A stretch of DNA of 45,569 nucleotides from Kitasatospora griseola (lineage in GTDB: Bacteria; Actinomycetota; Actinomycetes; Streptomycetales; Streptomycetaceae). A program made the position numbers and the translations under genes. Under the pieces are notes generated by a model. The model worked only from the letters and a program-made list of their open reading frames with translations, was not told the origin of the DNA and did not search any database. The stretch is taken from NCBI RefSeq assembly GCF_014648555.1, contig NZ_BMRI01000017.1, positions 1-45,569 of the forward strand, in the 5' to 3' direction. Below, one piece after another: positions 34,579 to 43,285 of the stretch; the first letter of the stretch is position 1; the number at the start of each line of letters is the position of its first letter.

Positions 34579-36249
34579 TCAGCCTGCGGCTCCCTGTTCC
34601 AGGCCCGGTGCAGCCGACAGCGGGGCCGTCAGGGTGTGGAGGGTTTCCGGGTGGAGGCCCGGGGTGGTGCCGAGGAGGTGGCCGTCGGGGCGGATGAGCA
34701 GGACGGTGTGGGGGGTGGCGCCGGGGTAGGTGTCGGTGACCAGGACTTCGGTGGGGACGGGGAGGGCGTCGGCGAGTTCGGTGAGGCGGGGCATCAGGCC
34801 GGCGCCGAGCCAGTGTTCGGCGGACCAGACGGTGGTGCCGGGGGCGACCAGGACGAGCAGGAAGGCGGTGCCGAGGCGGGCGCGGAGGGTGTCGGCGGTG
34901 CCGTCGGCGGTGACCACCGGCAGGTCGGGGACCTGGACGCCGGGGGTGGTGGGGGTGAGCTGTTCGGTGAGTGAGGTGCCGCGGCCGGCGCCGCGTTGCT
35001 CGGGGACCCGGACTGCGACGCCGGCGGGCGTCGCCGGGTAGGCGGGGGCGCCGCCGAAGCGGCCGGTGCCGAGTTGGCCGTCGGCGAGCAGCGGGGCGTG
35101 CTTGCGGAAGGAGCCGGAGACGAGCGAGCGCCGGGTCTGGGCCCAGCCGCGCAGGGGGCGGAGCAGCGGCATGGTCTGGTCGACGGCGCGCAGTCGGGCG
35201 CCGACCGCGCCGCGGCGTTCGCTCTCGTAGCCGTCGAGCAGGGCGCTCTCGGCGGGGGCGCCGCCGGGCGGCAGGTGCCAGGCGAGGGCGAGCCGCCAGG
35301 CGAGGTTGTCGGCGTCGCGCAGGCCATCGGCGAGGTTCTGCATGCCGAGGGCGCCGTGCAGGTGGGCGGCGTCGCCGGCCAGGAAGCAGCGGCCGGTGCG
35401 GAAGCGTCCGGCGAGGCGCTGCTGGTAGGTGTGGTCGGCGGCGGCGAGCAGTTGGTGGGGCGGGAGTTCGCCGCACCAGCCGGTGAGCGCGGCGGTGACC
35501 CGGGTGAGCAGGGTGTCGCCGGTGACGATGCCGGGCCAGGTGGCGTGCGGGTCGACGGGCTCGGTGGGCTGGGGGCGGCCGGGGGGCAGCCGCCAGTCGA
35601 GTCGCCACAGGCCGTCGGGCAGCGGGCGGGCGGAGGCTTCGCGGTCGCCGCGCCACGGGGGTTCGCGGTGCAGCCGGGCCTCGCCGGGGAAGGGCAGGTC
35701 GACGCGGACGGTGGCGACGGCGTGCCGGTCGACGGCGGGCCGGCCGGGGAATCTGATCCTGAGGAGTTTGCGGACGGTGGAGCGGGCGCCGTCGCAGCCC
35801 ACCAGGTGGCTGCCGTGCCAGCGGTTCTCGCCGTCGGGCGAGGTGGTGCGGACGGTCACGCCGTCGAGGTCCTGGGTGAGCTCGACCACCCGGTGCCGCG
35901 GAGTGAGGCGGATCAGCGGGGTGGCGGTGGCGGCGTCGCGCAGGCCGCGCTGGAGGCGGTGCTGGGCGAGGTGCAGGACCGGTTCGTCGTCCAGCGGCAG
36001 GCGCAGCACCTCGGCGCGGCGGCGCCAGATGGTGAAGGCGTCCCAGCGGGCGGCGTCGGAGCCGACCCGGGTGTAGCCGATGCGGGCGAGGAAGGCGGCG
36101 GTGTCGGCGCCGAGGACGACGGTGCGGGGGCTCTCGGGGCAGACGCCGGCGCCCTCGTCGAGGACCACGCTGGGGACTTCGTTGCGGGCCAGGGCGAGGG
36201 CGAGGGCGAGGCCGACCGGCCCGGCCCCGACGATGATCACTGGATCCAT
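34579..36249 (-). CDS. FAD-dependent aromatic-hydroxylase-type monooxygenase
   Basis: A 556-residue flavoprotein of the PHBH-like monooxygenase family. It has the N-terminal Rossmann GAGPVG (8-13), the middle motif VGCDGARSTVRK (DG motif, FAD/NADPH contact), RCFLAGDAAHLHGALGMQNL (GD motif) and a C-terminal thioredoxin-like domain (about 440-545) as in phenol- and polyketide-hydroxylases. Substrate is unknown; relatives hydroxylate phenolic or polyketide aromatics, but no biosynthetic genes surround it. It lies 104 bases downstream of gluD on the same strand and might be read through from the glutamate operon, though a separate promoter is equally possible. A GGGAGCTCCC palindrome (36298-36307) is the only structure seen in the gap. 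Confidence 0.85.
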   Translation of the reverse strand: MDPVIIVGAGPVGLALALALARNEVPSVVLDEGAGVCPESPRTVVLGADTAAFLARIGYTRVGSDAARWDAFTIWRRRAEVLRLPLDDEPVLHLAQHRLQRGLRDAATATPLIRLTPRHRVVELTQDLDGVTVRTTSPDGENRWHGSHLVGCDGARSTVRKLLRIRFPGRPAVDRHAVATVRVDLPFPGEARLHREPPWRGDREASARPLPDGLWRLDWRLPPGRPQPTEPVDPHATWPGIVTGDTLLTRVTAALTGWCGELPPHQLLAAADHTYQQRLAGRFRTGRCFLAGDAAHLHGALGMQNLADGLRDADNLAWRLALAWHLPPGGAPAESALLDGYESERRGAVGARLRAVDQTMPLLRPLRGWAQTRRSLVSGSFRKHAPLLADGQLGTGRFGGAPAYPATPAGVAVRVPEQRGAGRGTSLTEQLTPTTPGVQVPDLPVVTADGTADTLRARLGTAFLLVLVAPGTTVWSAEHWLGAGLMPRLTELADALPVPTEVLVTDTYPGATPHTVLLIRPDGHLLGTTPGLHPETLHTLTAPLSAAPGLEQGAAG

Positions 36250-36353
36250 GTCGGGGCCTTCGAGCCGGGATCGTCGGCCGTTGCGTCAGCTGCCGGGTGG
36301 GAGCTCCCAGGTGGTGTCACGAAGAGCAATGCAACAGATCACCTGGGTGTCCG

Positions 36354-37181
36354 TCAAGCAGCGGTTGTGCTGCGCCGGGTCGTGCCGCGGCGGCCCCGGG
36401 ACTCGATCCAGCGGGCGAGGCCGTCGAGGGCGAGGCACATCGCGATGTAGATCGGGGCGCCGACCAGGACCACCGGGATGTACGGGTAGCCGTCCGAGTT
36501 GGAGGCGATCAGCTTCATCTGCCACAGCAACTCGGGGTAGGTGATGATGTAGCCGAGCGAGGTGTCCTTGAGGGTGACCACCAGCTGGCCGATGATCGCC
36601 GGGAGCATCGAGCGGACCGCCTGCGGCACCAGCACGATGCCCATCACCTGGGTCTTGCGCAGGCCCAGGGCGTAGGCGGCCTCGGCCTGGCCGCGCGGGA
36701 CGGCGTTGATGCCGGAGCGGATGATCTCGGCCTGCACGGCGCCGTTGTAGAGCGTCAGGCCGATCACCAGGGCCCACATCGGCTGGGCGCCGAACGCCGC
36801 GCGGTACAGCGCGAAGACCATGATCACCAGCGGCATGGCCCGGAAGAACTGGACCACCACGGTGGAGGTGACCCGCACCGCGAAGTGGTCGGAGAGCCGG
36901 CCGACGGCGAGCAGCGAGCCGAGCACCAGCGAGCCGACCGCGGCCAGGCCGAAGGCCTTCAGGGTGTCCAGCGCGCCGTCGACGAAACGCTGTTGGACGC
37001 CCGTGTACTCGAACGGCGACCACAGTGCGGCCTCGAACTGGCCGGCGTCGGCGAAGCTGCTGATGACGTACCAGAACAGACCGGCGATGCCGAGCAGGCC
37101 GGCGACGCCGAGGATCAGGTTGCGGGTCCGGGCCCGGGGGCCGGGGACGTCGTACAGGACGGAGGCGGTACGCATGCTCAT
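36354..37181 (-). CDS. gluD: Glutamate ABC transporter permease GluD
   Basis: A 275-residue polar-amino-acid permease with about five spans (near 22-42, 85-108, 120-150, 195-215 and 240-258). The cytosolic coupling (EAA) motif is EAAYALGLRKTQVMGIVLVPQAVRSMLP. It forms the channel with GluC. The start ATG overlaps the GluC stop by 4 bases (ATGA). As in other GluD proteins the N-terminus is longer than that of GluC. It is the last transporter gene of the gluABCD operon, which imports glutamate in corynebacteria and streptomycetes. Confidence 0.93.
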   Translation of the reverse strand: MSMRTASVLYDVPGPRARTRNLILGVAGLLGIAGLFWYVISSFADAGQFEAALWSPFEYTGVQQRFVDGALDTLKAFGLAAVGSLVLGSLLAVGRLSDHFAVRVTSTVVVQFFRAMPLVIMVFALYRAAFGAQPMWALVIGLTLYNGAVQAEIIRSGINAVPRGQAEAAYALGLRKTQVMGIVLVPQAVRSMLPAIIGQLVVTLKDTSLGYIITYPELLWQMKLIASNSDGYPYIPVVLVGAPIYIAMCLALDGLARWIESRGRRGTTRRSTTAA

Positions 37182-37828
37182 CGGGCGACCGCCACGCGAC
37201 GCTCCAGGGTGGAGAAGACGGCATTGATGGAGAAGCTGATCGCCAGGTAGGCGAGCGCGATCCAGAAGAAGATGGCGAAGATGTCGTAGGCCTCCTCGCT
37301 CAGGACCTTCTGGAAGCTGAACAGCTCGGGCACGTTGAAGGCGCCCGCGATGGCCGAGTTGCGGGGCAGGGCGATGAACACCGAGCCCATCGGGGAGATC
37401 ACCGAGCGGGCCGCCTGCGGCAGCACCACAAGGCTCAGGGTCTGGCCGAAGCCCATGCCGAGCGAGCGGGCCGCCTCGGCCTGGCCGAGCGGCACGGTGT
37501 TGATGCCGGCCCGCAGCACCTCGCAGACGAAGCTGCCGGTGTAGGCGCTGAGCGCGATCACCGCGGCGGTGAAGCTGTCGAGGTGCACGTCGAGCGGCGG
37601 CAGCATGAACGTCACTGCGAAGAACAGCAGGAGCAGCGGGGTGTTGCGGAAGACCGTCACCCAGGCGGTGCCGAACCACCGCAGGACGGGGACGGGCGAG
37701 ACCCGGAAGGCCGCCAGCACGAAGCCCAGCAGCAGCGCGAACAGGGCGCTGAGCGCACTCAGTTCGATCGTCCGCAGGAAACCTTCGACGAATGCCGAGA
37801 AGTTGCCGTTCTCGAATATGAGTCCCAT
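37178..37828 (-). CDS. gluC: Glutamate ABC transporter permease GluC
   Basis: A 216-residue permease of the HisM/polar amino acid family with five spans. The EAA coupling loop is EAARSLGMGFGQTLSLVVLPQAARSVISP, and the motif FRNTPLLLLFFAVTF lies in the N-terminal half. It pairs with GluD to form the membrane channel. A strong AAAGGAGGG Shine-Dalgarno precedes the ATG, 41 bases after gluB, and the stop is overlapped by gluD. Confidence 0.94.
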   Translation of the reverse strand: MGLIFENGNFSAFVEGFLRTIELSALSALFALLLGFVLAAFRVSPVPVLRWFGTAWVTVFRNTPLLLLFFAVTFMLPPLDVHLDSFTAAVIALSAYTGSFVCEVLRAGINTVPLGQAEAARSLGMGFGQTLSLVVLPQAARSVISPMGSVFIALPRNSAIAGAFNVPELFSFQKVLSEEAYDIFAIFFWIALAYLAISFSINAVFSTLERRVAVAR

Positions 37829-37869
37829 GCAGGCGGCCCTCCTTTCTCAGTAGTGGGTCTGGCCGGGCG

Positions 37870-38784
37870 TCAGCCGGCGATCGGGTCCAGGGCCGGGACG
37901 CTCGGCGCGGCGGAGCCAGACAGGCCCAGGGTGGCGTCGTACGCCTTCTTCCAGTCGCCGTTGTCCTCGTGCGCCTTCAGCGCGTCGTTGATCGCCTTCT
38001 GCAGCGCCGCGTCGGTCTTGTTCAGGCCGACGCCGTAGCGCTCCTCGGAGAAGGGGTTGCCGACGACCTTGAGCTTGCCCTGGTTCTTCGCGGCGTAGCC
38101 CTTGAGGATCGAGTCGTCGGTGGTGACCGCGTCGACCTCCTTGGTCAGCAGCTTCTCCACGCAGAGCGAGTAGTTGTCGAACTGGGTGACCTTGGCGCCG
38201 TACTTCTGGATGTTGGCGATCGAGGTCGAGCCGGTGGCGGTGCAGACCGACTTGTCCTTGACGGTCTCGGGACCGGTGATGGCGGTGTTGTCCTTGTTCA
38301 CCAGCAGCGACTGGCCGGCGATGTAGTACGGGCCGCCGAACGCGACGCCCTTGTCCTTGCGGGCCTGGGTGATCGAGTAGGTGCCGACGTAGTAGTCGAC
38401 CTGGCCACCGGTGATGGAGGTCTCGCGGTTGGTGGAGGTGACGGTCTGCCACTCGATCTGGTCGGCGGAGAAGCCGAGGTCGGCGGCGATCATCTTGGCG
38501 ATCTCGATGTCGAAGCCGCTGCGCTTGCCGGTCTGGACGTCCTCGAAGCCGAGGAACGGCTGGTCGGCCTTGGCGCCGATCTTGAGCTTGCCGCGCTTCT
38601 TGGCCTCGGTCCACACCGGGGAGGCGTCCAGCTTGGCGTCGGTCTTGACGGTGTAGGTCGGCAGCTGCGGGGCGGACGAGCCGCCGGGGGCGGCGTCGCT
38701 CGGGGAGCCGTCCTTGCCGCAGGCGGCGACGGCCGTCAGGGCGAGCACGGACAGGGCTGCGGCAACGGTGCGACGGGCCTTCAT
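37870..38784 (-). CDS. gluB: Glutamate-binding lipoprotein GluB
   Basis: A 304-residue extracytoplasmic solute-binding protein of family 3. A lipoprotein signal (residues 1-22) ends in VAAC with the lipid-anchored Cys22. The mature domain has the family motif GFDIEIAKMIAADLG and the amino-acid-binding region SITQARKDKGVAFGGPYY. It captures glutamate for GluC/GluD. GAGGAG lies upstream of the ATG. The 85-base gap to gluA holds two GCGTCA copies 9 bases apart on the minus strand, of unknown role. Third of the four subunit types, encoded second in the operon. Confidence 0.94.
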   Translation of the reverse strand: MKARRTVAAALSVLALTAVAACGKDGSPSDAAPGGSSAPQLPTYTVKTDAKLDASPVWTEAKKRGKLKIGAKADQPFLGFEDVQTGKRSGFDIEIAKMIAADLGFSADQIEWQTVTSTNRETSITGGQVDYYVGTYSITQARKDKGVAFGGPYYIAGQSLLVNKDNTAITGPETVKDKSVCTATGSTSIANIQKYGAKVTQFDNYSLCVEKLLTKEVDAVTTDDSILKGYAAKNQGKLKVVGNPFSEERYGVGLNKTDAALQKAINDALKAHEDNGDWKKAYDATLGLSGSAAPSVPALDPIAG

Positions 38785-38869
38785 CGGTCGTTCTTCTCCT
38801 CGATAGGGGCCACGGCACGCTCCGGGCCACTGCGAATTGACGCTACTGACGCTTGATCGACTGGGGGAG

Positions 38870-39637
38870 TCAGTGCTGCAGGATCTTCGACAGGAAGTCC
38901 TTGGCGCGGTCGGTGCGCGGTGCGGTGAAGAAGGCGTCGGGAGTGCTCTCCTCGACGATCCGGCCGTCCGCCATGAACAGCACGCGGTTGGCGGCGGAGC
39001 GGGCGAAGCCCATCTCGTGGGTGACCACGACCATGGTCATGCCCCGCGCGGCGAGCGAACGCATCACCTCCAGCACCTCGTTGACCATCTCCGGGTCGAG
39101 GGCGGAGGTGGGCTCGTCGAAGAGCATCACCTTCGGGTTCATCGCCAGCGCACGGGCGATCGCCACGCGCTGCTGCTGGCCGCCGGACAGCTGCGACGGG
39201 TACTTGTCGGCCTGTGCGCCGACGCCCACCCGCTCCAGCAGCTCACGGGCCGTCCGCTCGGCCTCGGCCTTGGCGACCTTGCCCACCTTCACCTGGGCGA
39301 GCACCACGTTCTCCAGCACGGTCTTGTGCGAGAACAGGTTGAAGGACTGGAACACCATGCCCACCTGGGCGCGCAGCCGGGCCAGTTCGCGGCCCTCGGC
39401 CGGCAGCGGCCTGCCGTCCACCTCGATGGTCCCGGAGTCGATGGTCTCCAGCCGGTTGATGGTGCGGCACAGCGTCGACTTGCCGGAGCCGGACGGGCCG
39501 ATCAGCACCACGACCTCACCCTGGGCGATCTCCAGGTCGATGTCCTGCAGCACGTGCAGGGCGCCGTAGTGCTTGTTCACCCCGCGCAGGGCCACCAGCG
39601 GCGCGGTGTCGCGCAGCTCGGCACTGTTCTCGGTCAT
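38870..39637 (-). CDS. gluA: Glutamate ABC transporter ATP-binding protein GluA
   Basis: A 255-residue ATPase of the polar-amino-acid class. It has Walker [10 protein letters not shown] (47-55), Q-loop VFQSFNLF, signature LSGGQQQR, Walker [13 protein letters not shown] and the switch His in VVTHEM. It drives uptake through GluC/GluD. ATG at 39637 is chosen because GGGAG lies upstream and the homologous region begins there; the open frame continues to 39775 but into the promoter. First gene of gluABCD, divergent from gluR, with a candidate GluR site just upstream of its -35. Confidence 0.96.
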   Translation of the reverse strand: MTENSAELRDTAPLVALRGVNKHYGALHVLQDIDLEIAQGEVVVLIGPSGSGKSTLCRTINRLETIDSGTIEVDGRPLPAEGRELARLRAQVGMVFQSFNLFSHKTVLENVVLAQVKVGKVAKAEAERTARELLERVGVGAQADKYPSQLSGGQQQRVAIARALAMNPKVMLFDEPTSALDPEMVNEVLEVMRSLAARGMTMVVVTHEMGFARSAANRVLFMADGRIVEESTPDAFFTAPRTDRAKDFLSKILQH

Positions 39638-39758
39638 CGCCGTCCGCTCCCTCGTCCTCCGAACCCGGGGCCAACTCACTTGGTCCGCAGAGCCGGTGAT
39701 GGTCCGTCTCATGCTCGGGGGCCGGAGCCGGCGGAGCCCTCGGCCCCCGAACGGGGCG

Positions 39759-39810
39759 ACTTTAGGCAGGTACACGCCGCCCCGTCAGCCGATCTGAGCT
39801 GAACTTGAGC
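39759..39810 (-). promoter_or_regulatory. gluA promoter with adjacent 11-bp-period direct repeat (candidate GluR site)
   Basis: On the minus strand, CTGACG (39783-39788) and TAAAGT (39759-39764) form a -35/-10 pair with an 18-base spacer. Six bases upstream of the -35 lie two GCTCA copies (TGAGC on the plus strand, 39795-39799 and 39806-39810) at an 11-base period, the spacing typical of OmpR/PhoB-class regulators. The rest of the 383-base gap to gluR (39638-40020) shows no gene and no clear gluR promoter. Confidence 0.55.
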
Positions 39811-40020
39811 ATCACGGTTCGGCTACGCCGGGTAGTCGTGCACGGCGAATACCGGAGCGGTAACGGACCGGTCGATGCGGTTGACCTGGAGCCGTCGGAT
39901 GGGAGTGGATGCCAGGATGGCCCGGTTCCGCGTCGGACCCGCGCCATGCCGACCACCCGCCGACGGCGACCGCGCCACCGGCCCGAACGCATCCCGACGA
40001 ACACCACAGGAAGGAGCCCG

Positions 40021-40746
40021 ATGCGCCTGCTCCTGGTCGAGGACGACGACCGCGTCGCCGCCGCCCTGGTCGCGGTGCTGGGCCGGCACGGCTTCCAGGT
40101 CCGGCACGCCCGCAGCGGCCACGAAGCCCTGGACGCGCTCGTTCCGGACGGCAGCGAGCCCTACCGGGTGGTGCTGCTCGACCTCGGACTGCCCGACCGC
40201 GACGGCTTCGAGGTGTGCAGCCGGATCCGGGCCGGCAGCGGCGTCCCGGTCATCATGGTGACCGCCCGCGCCGACATCCGCTCCCGGATCCACGGCCTCA
40301 ACCTCGGCGCCGACGACTACGTGGTCAAGCCGTACGACATGGGCGAACTCCTGGCCCGCATCCACGCGGTGGCCCGCCGCGGCACCCCCAGGGCCGGCGA
40401 GGACGGCGGCAGCCCCGAGCCGGACGGCCCGCTCGCCTCCCGCGGCGTCGAGATCGACCGCGAACGCCGCCGGGTCAGCGTCAACGGACGCGATGTGCCG
40501 CTCACCCGGAAGGAGTTCGACCTGCTGGCGCTGCTCGCCCAGAGCCCCGGCGTGGTCTACCGCCGCGAGCAGATCTTCAGCGAGGTCTGGCGCTCCGGCT
40601 GGGAGGGCAACGGCCGCACCCTGGAGGTCCACATCGGCTCGCTGCGCACCAAGCTCGGCCTGCCCGGCCTGGTCGAGGCCGTCCGCGGCGTCGGCTACCG
40701 GCTCATCCCCGACAACCCGTCCGCCGACGACGCCGCGGAGCGCTGA
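40021..40746 (+). CDS. gluR: OmpR-family response regulator GluR
   Basis: A 241-residue regulator. The receiver domain (1-118) has Glu7-Asp8-Asp9, phospho-acceptor Asp54 (VLLDLGLPD), the Thr of VTARAD and Lys in VVKPYDM. The OmpR/PhoB winged helix (about 140-232) has LTRKEFDLLALLAQSPGVVY and RTLEVHIGSLRTKLG. The position head-to-head with gluABCD matches the S. coelicolor GluR-GluK system, reported to sense glutamate and activate the transporter operon. GGAAGGAG precedes the ATG. gluK begins 6 bases after the stop. Confidence 0.92.
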   Translation: MRLLLVEDDDRVAAALVAVLGRHGFQVRHARSGHEALDALVPDGSEPYRVVLLDLGLPDRDGFEVCSRIRAGSGVPVIMVTARADIRSRIHGLNLGADDYVVKPYDMGELLARIHAVARRGTPRAGEDGGSPEPDGPLASRGVEIDRERRRVSVNGRDVPLTRKEFDLLALLAQSPGVVYRREQIFSEVWRSGWEGNGRTLEVHIGSLRTKLGLPGLVEAVRGVGYRLIPDNPSADDAAER

Positions 40747-40752
40747 CCGCCC

Positions 40753-42183
40753 GTGCGCAACCGCCTGCTCGGCATCCTGATCGCCCTGATGGCATGCGTG
40801 CTCGCCGCCCTCGGAGTGCCGCTGGCCTACCTGATCGCCTCGTCCGAGCAGTCCAAGGTGGTCGTCGACCGGATCGACGACGCCGCCCGGTTCGCCCAGG
40901 ACCTGCCCACCCAGGGCCGTGCCAGCGCCACCGCCGTCAAGGGCGAACCGGAGCCCGGCCCCGGCGACGGCGGCCGACTGCACGCCCTGTCCAGCGAGGC
41001 CGCCCGCTACCGCGAGCTGTACGGCGCCCGGATCGGCGTCTTCCAGCGCGACGGCAGCGCCGTCGCCGTCGCCCCCGACGACTGGCGCGCCCCCACCGAG
41101 GGCCCCGGCGGCCAGGCCTACCGGGAGGCGCTGGCCGGCCGCCGCAGCCACAACCCGCCCCAGGTGTGGCCGTGGACCTCCGACCGCACCCTCACCGTCG
41201 CCCTGCCCGTGGTCCGCGACGGCGACGTGGTCGCCGTGGTGCTCACCGAATCGCCCACCGGGCCGCTGCGCGCCCGGATCCTGCACCGCTGGCTGGTGCT
41301 GGCCGGCGGCGAGGCGCTCGCCATGATGGTCGCCATCCTGCTCGCCGTCCGCCTCACCGGCTGGGTGCTGCGCCCGGTCCGCACCCTCGACCGGGCCACC
41401 CACGACATCGCCACCGGCCGGCTCAACGCCCGGGTCGCCCCCAGCGGCGGACCGCCCGAACTGCGCCGCCTGGCCCGCTCGTTCAACGACATGGCCGACC
41501 ACGTGGTGCTCGCCATCGACCAGCAGCGGGCCTTCGTCGCCGACGCCTCGCACCAGCTGCGCAACCCGCTGGCCGCGCTGCTGCTGCGGGTCGAGCTGAT
41601 CGGGATGGCGCTCCCCGAGGGCAGCGAGGAGGAGATCGCCGCCGTCCGCGAGGAGGGCGCCCGGCTCGCCCGCGTCCTGGACGACCTGCTCGGCCTGGCC
41701 ACCGCCGAAGGCTCCCGGCCCGAACCCGAACCCGTCGACCTGGCCGCGCTGGTCCGCACCCGGACCGACGCCTGGCAGCCGCTCGCCGACCGGCGCCAGG
41801 TCCGGCTCCACTGGCAGGGGCCGCCAATGGCGCACGCCTGGGCCGACCCGATCGGCTTCGGCAGCGCGCTGGACGCCGTCCTCGACAACGCCCTCAAGTT
41901 CTCACCGGCCGACAGCACCGTGCGGGTCGGCCTGACCATCACCAAGGACGAGGTCACCGCCATCGTCACCGACGCCGGACCGGGCCTCACCGAGGAGGAG
42001 CTCGCCCGGGTCGGCGACCGGTTCTGGCGCTCCTCCCGGCACCAGAACGTCGACGGCTCCGGCCTCGGCCTCTCCATCGCCCGCACCCTGCTGCTGGCCG
42101 GCGGCGGCGACCTCCGCTTCGCGCCCGCCGATCCGCACGGGCTGCGGGTGCTGCTCACGGTGCCCCGCCGGAAGCGGAGCTGA
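40753..42183 (+). CDS. gluK: Sensor histidine kinase GluK
   Basis: A 476-residue membrane kinase. A first span (about 5-28) and a second (about 182-205) flank an extracytoplasmic sensor loop of ~150 residues. HAMP (about 205-258), HisKA with His267 (DASHQLRNPLAALLLRVE) and HATPase (about 360-470; N-box DNALKFSP, G-boxes DAGPGL and GSGLGLSIA) follow. It pairs with GluR, encoded 6 bases upstream. The loop could bind glutamate directly or contact a binding protein. GTG start. It is convergent with the TAXI-protein gene, only 2 bases separating the stop codons. Confidence 0.92.
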   Translation: MRNRLLGILIALMACVLAALGVPLAYLIASSEQSKVVVDRIDDAARFAQDLPTQGRASATAVKGEPEPGPGDGGRLHALSSEAARYRELYGARIGVFQRDGSAVAVAPDDWRAPTEGPGGQAYREALAGRRSHNPPQVWPWTSDRTLTVALPVVRDGDVVAVVLTESPTGPLRARILHRWLVLAGGEALAMMVAILLAVRLTGWVLRPVRTLDRATHDIATGRLNARVAPSGGPPELRRLARSFNDMADHVVLAIDQQRAFVADASHQLRNPLAALLLRVELIGMALPEGSEEEIAAVREEGARLARVLDDLLGLATAEGSRPEPEPVDLAALVRTRTDAWQPLADRRQVRLHWQGPPMAHAWADPIGFGSALDAVLDNALKFSPADSTVRVGLTITKDEVTAIVTDAGPGLTEEELARVGDRFWRSSRHQNVDGSGLGLSIARTLLLAGGGDLRFAPADPHGLRVLLTVPRRKRS

Positions 42184-42185
42184 CG

Positions 42186-43211
42186 TCAGGGCTTGACCGA
42201 CTGGTAGTAGCGCTTCGCGCCCTCGTGCAGCGGCAGCGGATCGGTGTACACCGCGGTCCGCAGGTCCACCAGCTGCGCCGCGTGCACCTCGCCGCCGATC
42301 CGGTCCCGGCTGTCGATCACCACCCGGGTCAGCGCCTCCACCAGCGCCGGGTCCACGTTCGCCCGGGTCACCAGCAGGTTCGGCACCGCCACCGTCGCCA
42401 CCGCCGTCCGCTCCGGCTCCACCAGCGGGTACGCGTCCGCCGGGATGGTCGCCGCCCGGTAGGCGTCCATCCCGCCGCCCTCCAACTGGTGCAGCGGGTC
42501 CGACAGGTCGCCCATCGGCACGATCCGGATCGGGGTGTGCTCCGACAGGTCGGTCAGCGCCGCCGTCGGCAGGCCGCCGGACCAGAAGAACGCGTCCAAC
42601 TGCTTGTCGCGCAACCCGTTCGTCGCCTCCAGCACCCCCAGCGGCACCGGACGCACGTCCTTGTCCGGGTCCAGGCCGGCCGCCTCCAGCAGCCGCCGGG
42701 ACACCAGGTTCACGCCCGACTTCCCCAGCCCCATCCCCACCCGCAGGCCGCGCAGGTCGGACACCTTGTGCACCGGCGAATCCGCGGGCACCACCAGCTG
42801 CATGTAGTCGTCGTACAGCCGGGCGATCGCCCGCAGCTCCGACTTCTGCGGATTCTTGAAGCTGGCCACCGAGTCCGCCGTCGCTATCGCGAAGTCGTCC
42901 CGGCCCGACAGCACCCGCTCCAGGTTGTCGAACGAACCCTCCGAGTTGTCCAGCCGGACCTTCACCCCGGGCATCGCCGACCGCATCGAGTCCTTCAGCA
43001 GCACCCCGTACCGGTCGTACACCCCGCGCGACACCCCCGTCGCGAACGCCGCCTCCCCGCGCAGCCCCGACCCGGCCCGCGCCGAGGACGCCCACCAGCC
43101 GCCCGTGCCCCCCGCCACCAGCAGCAGCACCACGGCCACCCGCACCAGCGGACTGCGCACCGCGGAACGCAGCACGGCACCGGCACGGGGCGGATCGGTC
43201 GAAGCAGCCAT
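42186..43211 (-). CDS. TAXI-family TRAP solute-binding protein (orphan)
   Basis: A 341-residue protein with a signal or anchor segment (about 24-45, [21 protein letters not shown]) and a TAXI-type periplasmic-binding fold: [45 protein letters not shown] and [21 protein letters not shown] proteins normally deliver carboxylates or glutamate-like ligands to a TRAP permease, but no DctM-type permease lies in the window. The N-terminal segment lacks a lipobox, so it may stay membrane-anchored. It is convergent with gluK. A role as ligand-presenting accessory of GluK is attractive, but rests only on position. Confidence 0.88.
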   Translation of the reverse strand: MAASTDPPRAGAVLRSAVRSPLVRVAVVLLLVAGGTGGWWASSARAGSGLRGEAAFATGVSRGVYDRYGVLLKDSMRSAMPGVKVRLDNSEGSFDNLERVLSGRDDFAIATADSVASFKNPQKSELRAIARLYDDYMQLVVPADSPVHKVSDLRGLRVGMGLGKSGVNLVSRRLLEAAGLDPDKDVRPVPLGVLEATNGLRDKQLDAFFWSGGLPTAALTDLSEHTPIRIVPMGDLSDPLHQLEGGGMDAYRAATIPADAYPLVEPERTAVATVAVPNLLVTRANVDPALVEALTRVVIDSRDRIGGEVHAAQLVDLRTAVYTDPLPLHEGAKRYYQSVKP

Positions 43212-43285
43212 GGCAGGGATACTGCCAGCCCCGACCGCCCGGCGGGAGGCCCCTGCCGCTGCCCGTACCCTTGTGCACTGTGGGT

